Source of the DNA: Spirosomataceae bacterium
Lineage (GTDB): Bacteria; Bacteroidota; Bacteroidia; Cytophagales; Spirosomataceae
Length of the DNA: 6,737 nucleotides
Assembly: GCA_025455795.1 (NCBI GenBank)
Contig: JALOLW010000235.1
Coordinates: forward strand, 1-6,737
Direction: 5' to 3'
Below, one piece after another: positions 5,230 to 6,737 of the stretch; within the stretch, counting starts at the first letter, position 1, and each line of letters starts with the position of its first letter. Made by a program: the position numbers and the translations under genes. The notes beneath the pieces were generated by a model that ran no database searches, had not been told where the DNA came from, and worked only from the letters and a program-made list of their open reading frames with translations.

Positions 5230-6737
5230 CCTCTATCACCAGTCCTACATTTCCGCTGGGTGCTAAAATTTTGAGCAAGGCCGCGAGCGTGGGGGCAGTA
5301 TCGGCCACGGAAGTGCGCTTGAAAGTTTCGCCGGGTTTAATCCCCCAGCCCATCAACAACAGCGGTATTTGGGTGTCGTAGTTGTAGGGGGCACCGTGCG
5401 TGGCGGTGATACTACTCGCTATCCAACCTGGCTCGGTCACGATTTGTATATCTCCACTGCGCTTGGCGTGGGTGCCGTTTTGGTAGAGGGTTTTGAGGTA
5501 ATTGTTGAGGTTGGCTTCGCTGAGTTCGTGCAGATTGACGACATCAGCTATCCCGTCGTAATTGAGCAGTACAGGCCGCAAAACTTCGTACACGTCTTCT
5601 ACGCCAATTTTCTTCTCTTTCAAAATTTTGTGGTCGAGATAGTACTGATAGTTTTCGGAAGCCCGAAGCAACTCTCCCTCGCCAAAGGCTTCTTTGAGGA
5701 CTGCTTTGACGGTGGCATTGATGGTCGTAAAATTCAAACGTCCAGCAGGCAGGCGATTTTGTTTCCAAAGCTCGGTATTGTCCATCACGCCGTGGTCGGC
5801 AGTGATAAACAAAGTATAATTGCCTTTGCCCACTTGCTGGTCGCAGGCGGCCATGAGTTCGGCCATATCGCGGTCGAGGCGCAGGTAAATGTCTTGTTCT
5901 TCGACAGAATTGGGGCCAAAGGCGTGTCCTACGTAGTCGGGGGTAGAAAAGCTCACGCACAGGAAATCGGTGGCCGCCCCTTTGCCCAAATTCTCATTTT
6001 TGAGAGCTTCGAGGGCGATTTCTTTGGTGAGCGTATTGCCGTGGGGTGTACTGGCCAAAAGCCCAAAAGCATCGCCCGACATTCCCGCCAATTCGTAAGG
6101 GAACACCGCTTTTTTTGCCCCCATCAATTTGCTCTCGTAAGCCATATCATCAGGGGTACTTTCGGTGTATTGTTCAATGGGCAAGAGCGGTGTCCAATTT
6201 TGCTTCATCAATTCCGCAGGACGTTTGCGGGCATTGTAGTATTTGAGCCATTGGGGCAGGTCATTCATATAAAACGTACTCGTGACCCAGTTGCCCGTTT
6301 TGCTGTCAAACCAATAGGCAGCGTTGGCCGTATGACCTGCTGGCATGATGGCCCCGCGGTCTTTGATAGCCACGCCGATGGTTTTTGATTGATAGTTGGT
6401 GCCTATTCGCAGTTGGTCGGTGATGGTACTGACGAGCATATTGCGCGGCGACATTTTGCCCACGGTGGGGTTGCTGCTCCCTACAGTTTGTACGGCGGTG
6501 TCGGCGGCGCAGTACATTCCCTTACCGAGCCGCTGGTCGTACCACTCGTTGCCCACTATCCCGTGAATGGCAGGCTGCGACCCCGTATAGACCGACGCAT
6601 GCCCTGCTGCCGTAACGGTGAGTGCGTAGTGATAGTGGTGGTTGCGGCAGTTGAAGCCTTCGCGCAACATTCGTTTAAAGCCATTTTCGGTGTATTTGTC
6701 GTAGTAACGATACCAATAATCAAAGCGCATTTGATCT
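5213..6737 (-). CDS. pafA: PafA-type alkaline phosphatase, 5' end outside the window
   Basis: The C-terminal 507 residues of an alkaline phosphatase superfamily enzyme of the PafA type, a periplasmic monoesterase that hydrolyses phosphate esters. The ATG at 6730 is not the start: the frame continues to the window edge with Asp-Gln, giving DQMRFDYWYRYYDKY, the conserved first metal-binding motif, so the signal peptide and beta-1 are missing. Counting from Met6730 as 1, the residues are: nucleophile Thr40 in TVTAAGHAS, Asn61 in GNEWYD, Lys123 and Arg125 in IKDRG, metal ligands Asp265 and His269 in DYVGH, Asp312-His313 in TADHG, and His445 in THGAPYNYD. The Thr-Asn-Lys-Arg spacing equals that of the characterised Elizabethkingia PafA (Thr79, Asn100, Lys162, Arg164). 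All catalytic residues seen are intact. It is first in a tight minus-strand group with the GH113-like and CvfB-like genes. Whether it responds to phosphate cannot be seen, since its promoter is outside. Confidence 0.92.
   Translation of the reverse strand, partial: DQMRFDYWYRYYDKYTENGFKRMLREGFNCRNHHYHYALTVTAAGHASVYTGSQPAIHGIVGNEWYDQRLGKGMYCAADTAVQTVGSSNPTVGKMSPRNMLVSTITDQLRIGTNYQSKTIGVAIKDRGAIMPAGHTANAAYWFDSKTGNWVTSTFYMNDLPQWLKYYNARKRPAELMKQNWTPLLPIEQYTESTPDDMAYESKLMGAKKAVFPYELAGMSGDAFGLLASTPHGNTLTKEIALEALKNENLGKGAATDFLCVSFSTPDYVGHAFGPNSVEEQDIYLRLDRDMAELMAACDQQVGKGNYTLFITADHGVMDNTELWKQNRLPAGRLNFTTINATVKAVLKEAFGEGELLRASENYQYYLDHKILKEKKIGVEDVYEVLRPVLLNYDGIADVVNLHELSEANLNNYLKTLYQNGTHAKRSGDIQIVTEPGWIASSITATHGAPYNYDTQIPLLLMGWGIKPGETFKRTSVADTAPTLAALLKILAPSGNVGLVIEDVFKK

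Noticed and set aside
5369..6388. Plus-strand open frame of 339 codons opposite pafA
   Set aside because: It mirrors the pafA frame, whose catalytic residues are all in place. No family is recognisable in the plus-strand translation, which is compositionally odd.

Overview
The window looks like chromosomal DNA from a Bacteroidota bacterium, most probably a Cytophagales/Spirosomaceae-type organism (Runella- or Spirosoma-like). Reasons: a TlpA-type thioredoxin protein of Cytophagales style, a Uma2-family protein of the kind that is multicopy in that group, a PafA-type alkaline phosphatase, no clear Shine-Dalgarno sequences, and A-rich leaders before starts. The genus is an inference from protein style only.

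Layout. Positions 1-90 hold no gene but carry two abutting stem-loops (30-49 and 50-79). Directly beside them, on the minus strand, a small AT-rich membrane-protein gene (277 to 89) stops in its second transmembrane helix and looks 3'-truncated. From about 440 to 3272 three genes run on the plus strand: a secreted TlpA-like thioredoxin protein, a Uma2-family nuclease-fold protein 7 bases after it, and, after a 69-base gap, a Tat-signal-bearing TIM-barrel isomerase of the hydroxypyruvate isomerase family. A strong stem-loop at 3279-3311 separates this group from the convergent minus-strand group.

The minus-strand group, read from the right edge, is a PafA-like alkaline phosphatase (5' end cut by the window edge), a GH113-like glycoside hydrolase lipoprotein that overlaps it by 17 bases, and, 12 bases further on, a CvfB-like S1-domain RNA-binding protein. 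The spacing makes one transcript likely. Two of the three products are predicted to be exported and to act on extracellular or periplasmic phosphate esters and glycans; CvfB is cytoplasmic and is probably a passenger.

Most of the window is ordinary. I do not see a defence system, CRISPR array, complete mobile element, tRNA or rRNA. The best candidate for something less described is the left edge, where a structured DNA element abuts an apparently cut-off gene. A LacI-operator-like palindrome ahead of the thioredoxin gene and the tight TlpA-Uma2 pairing are secondary points.
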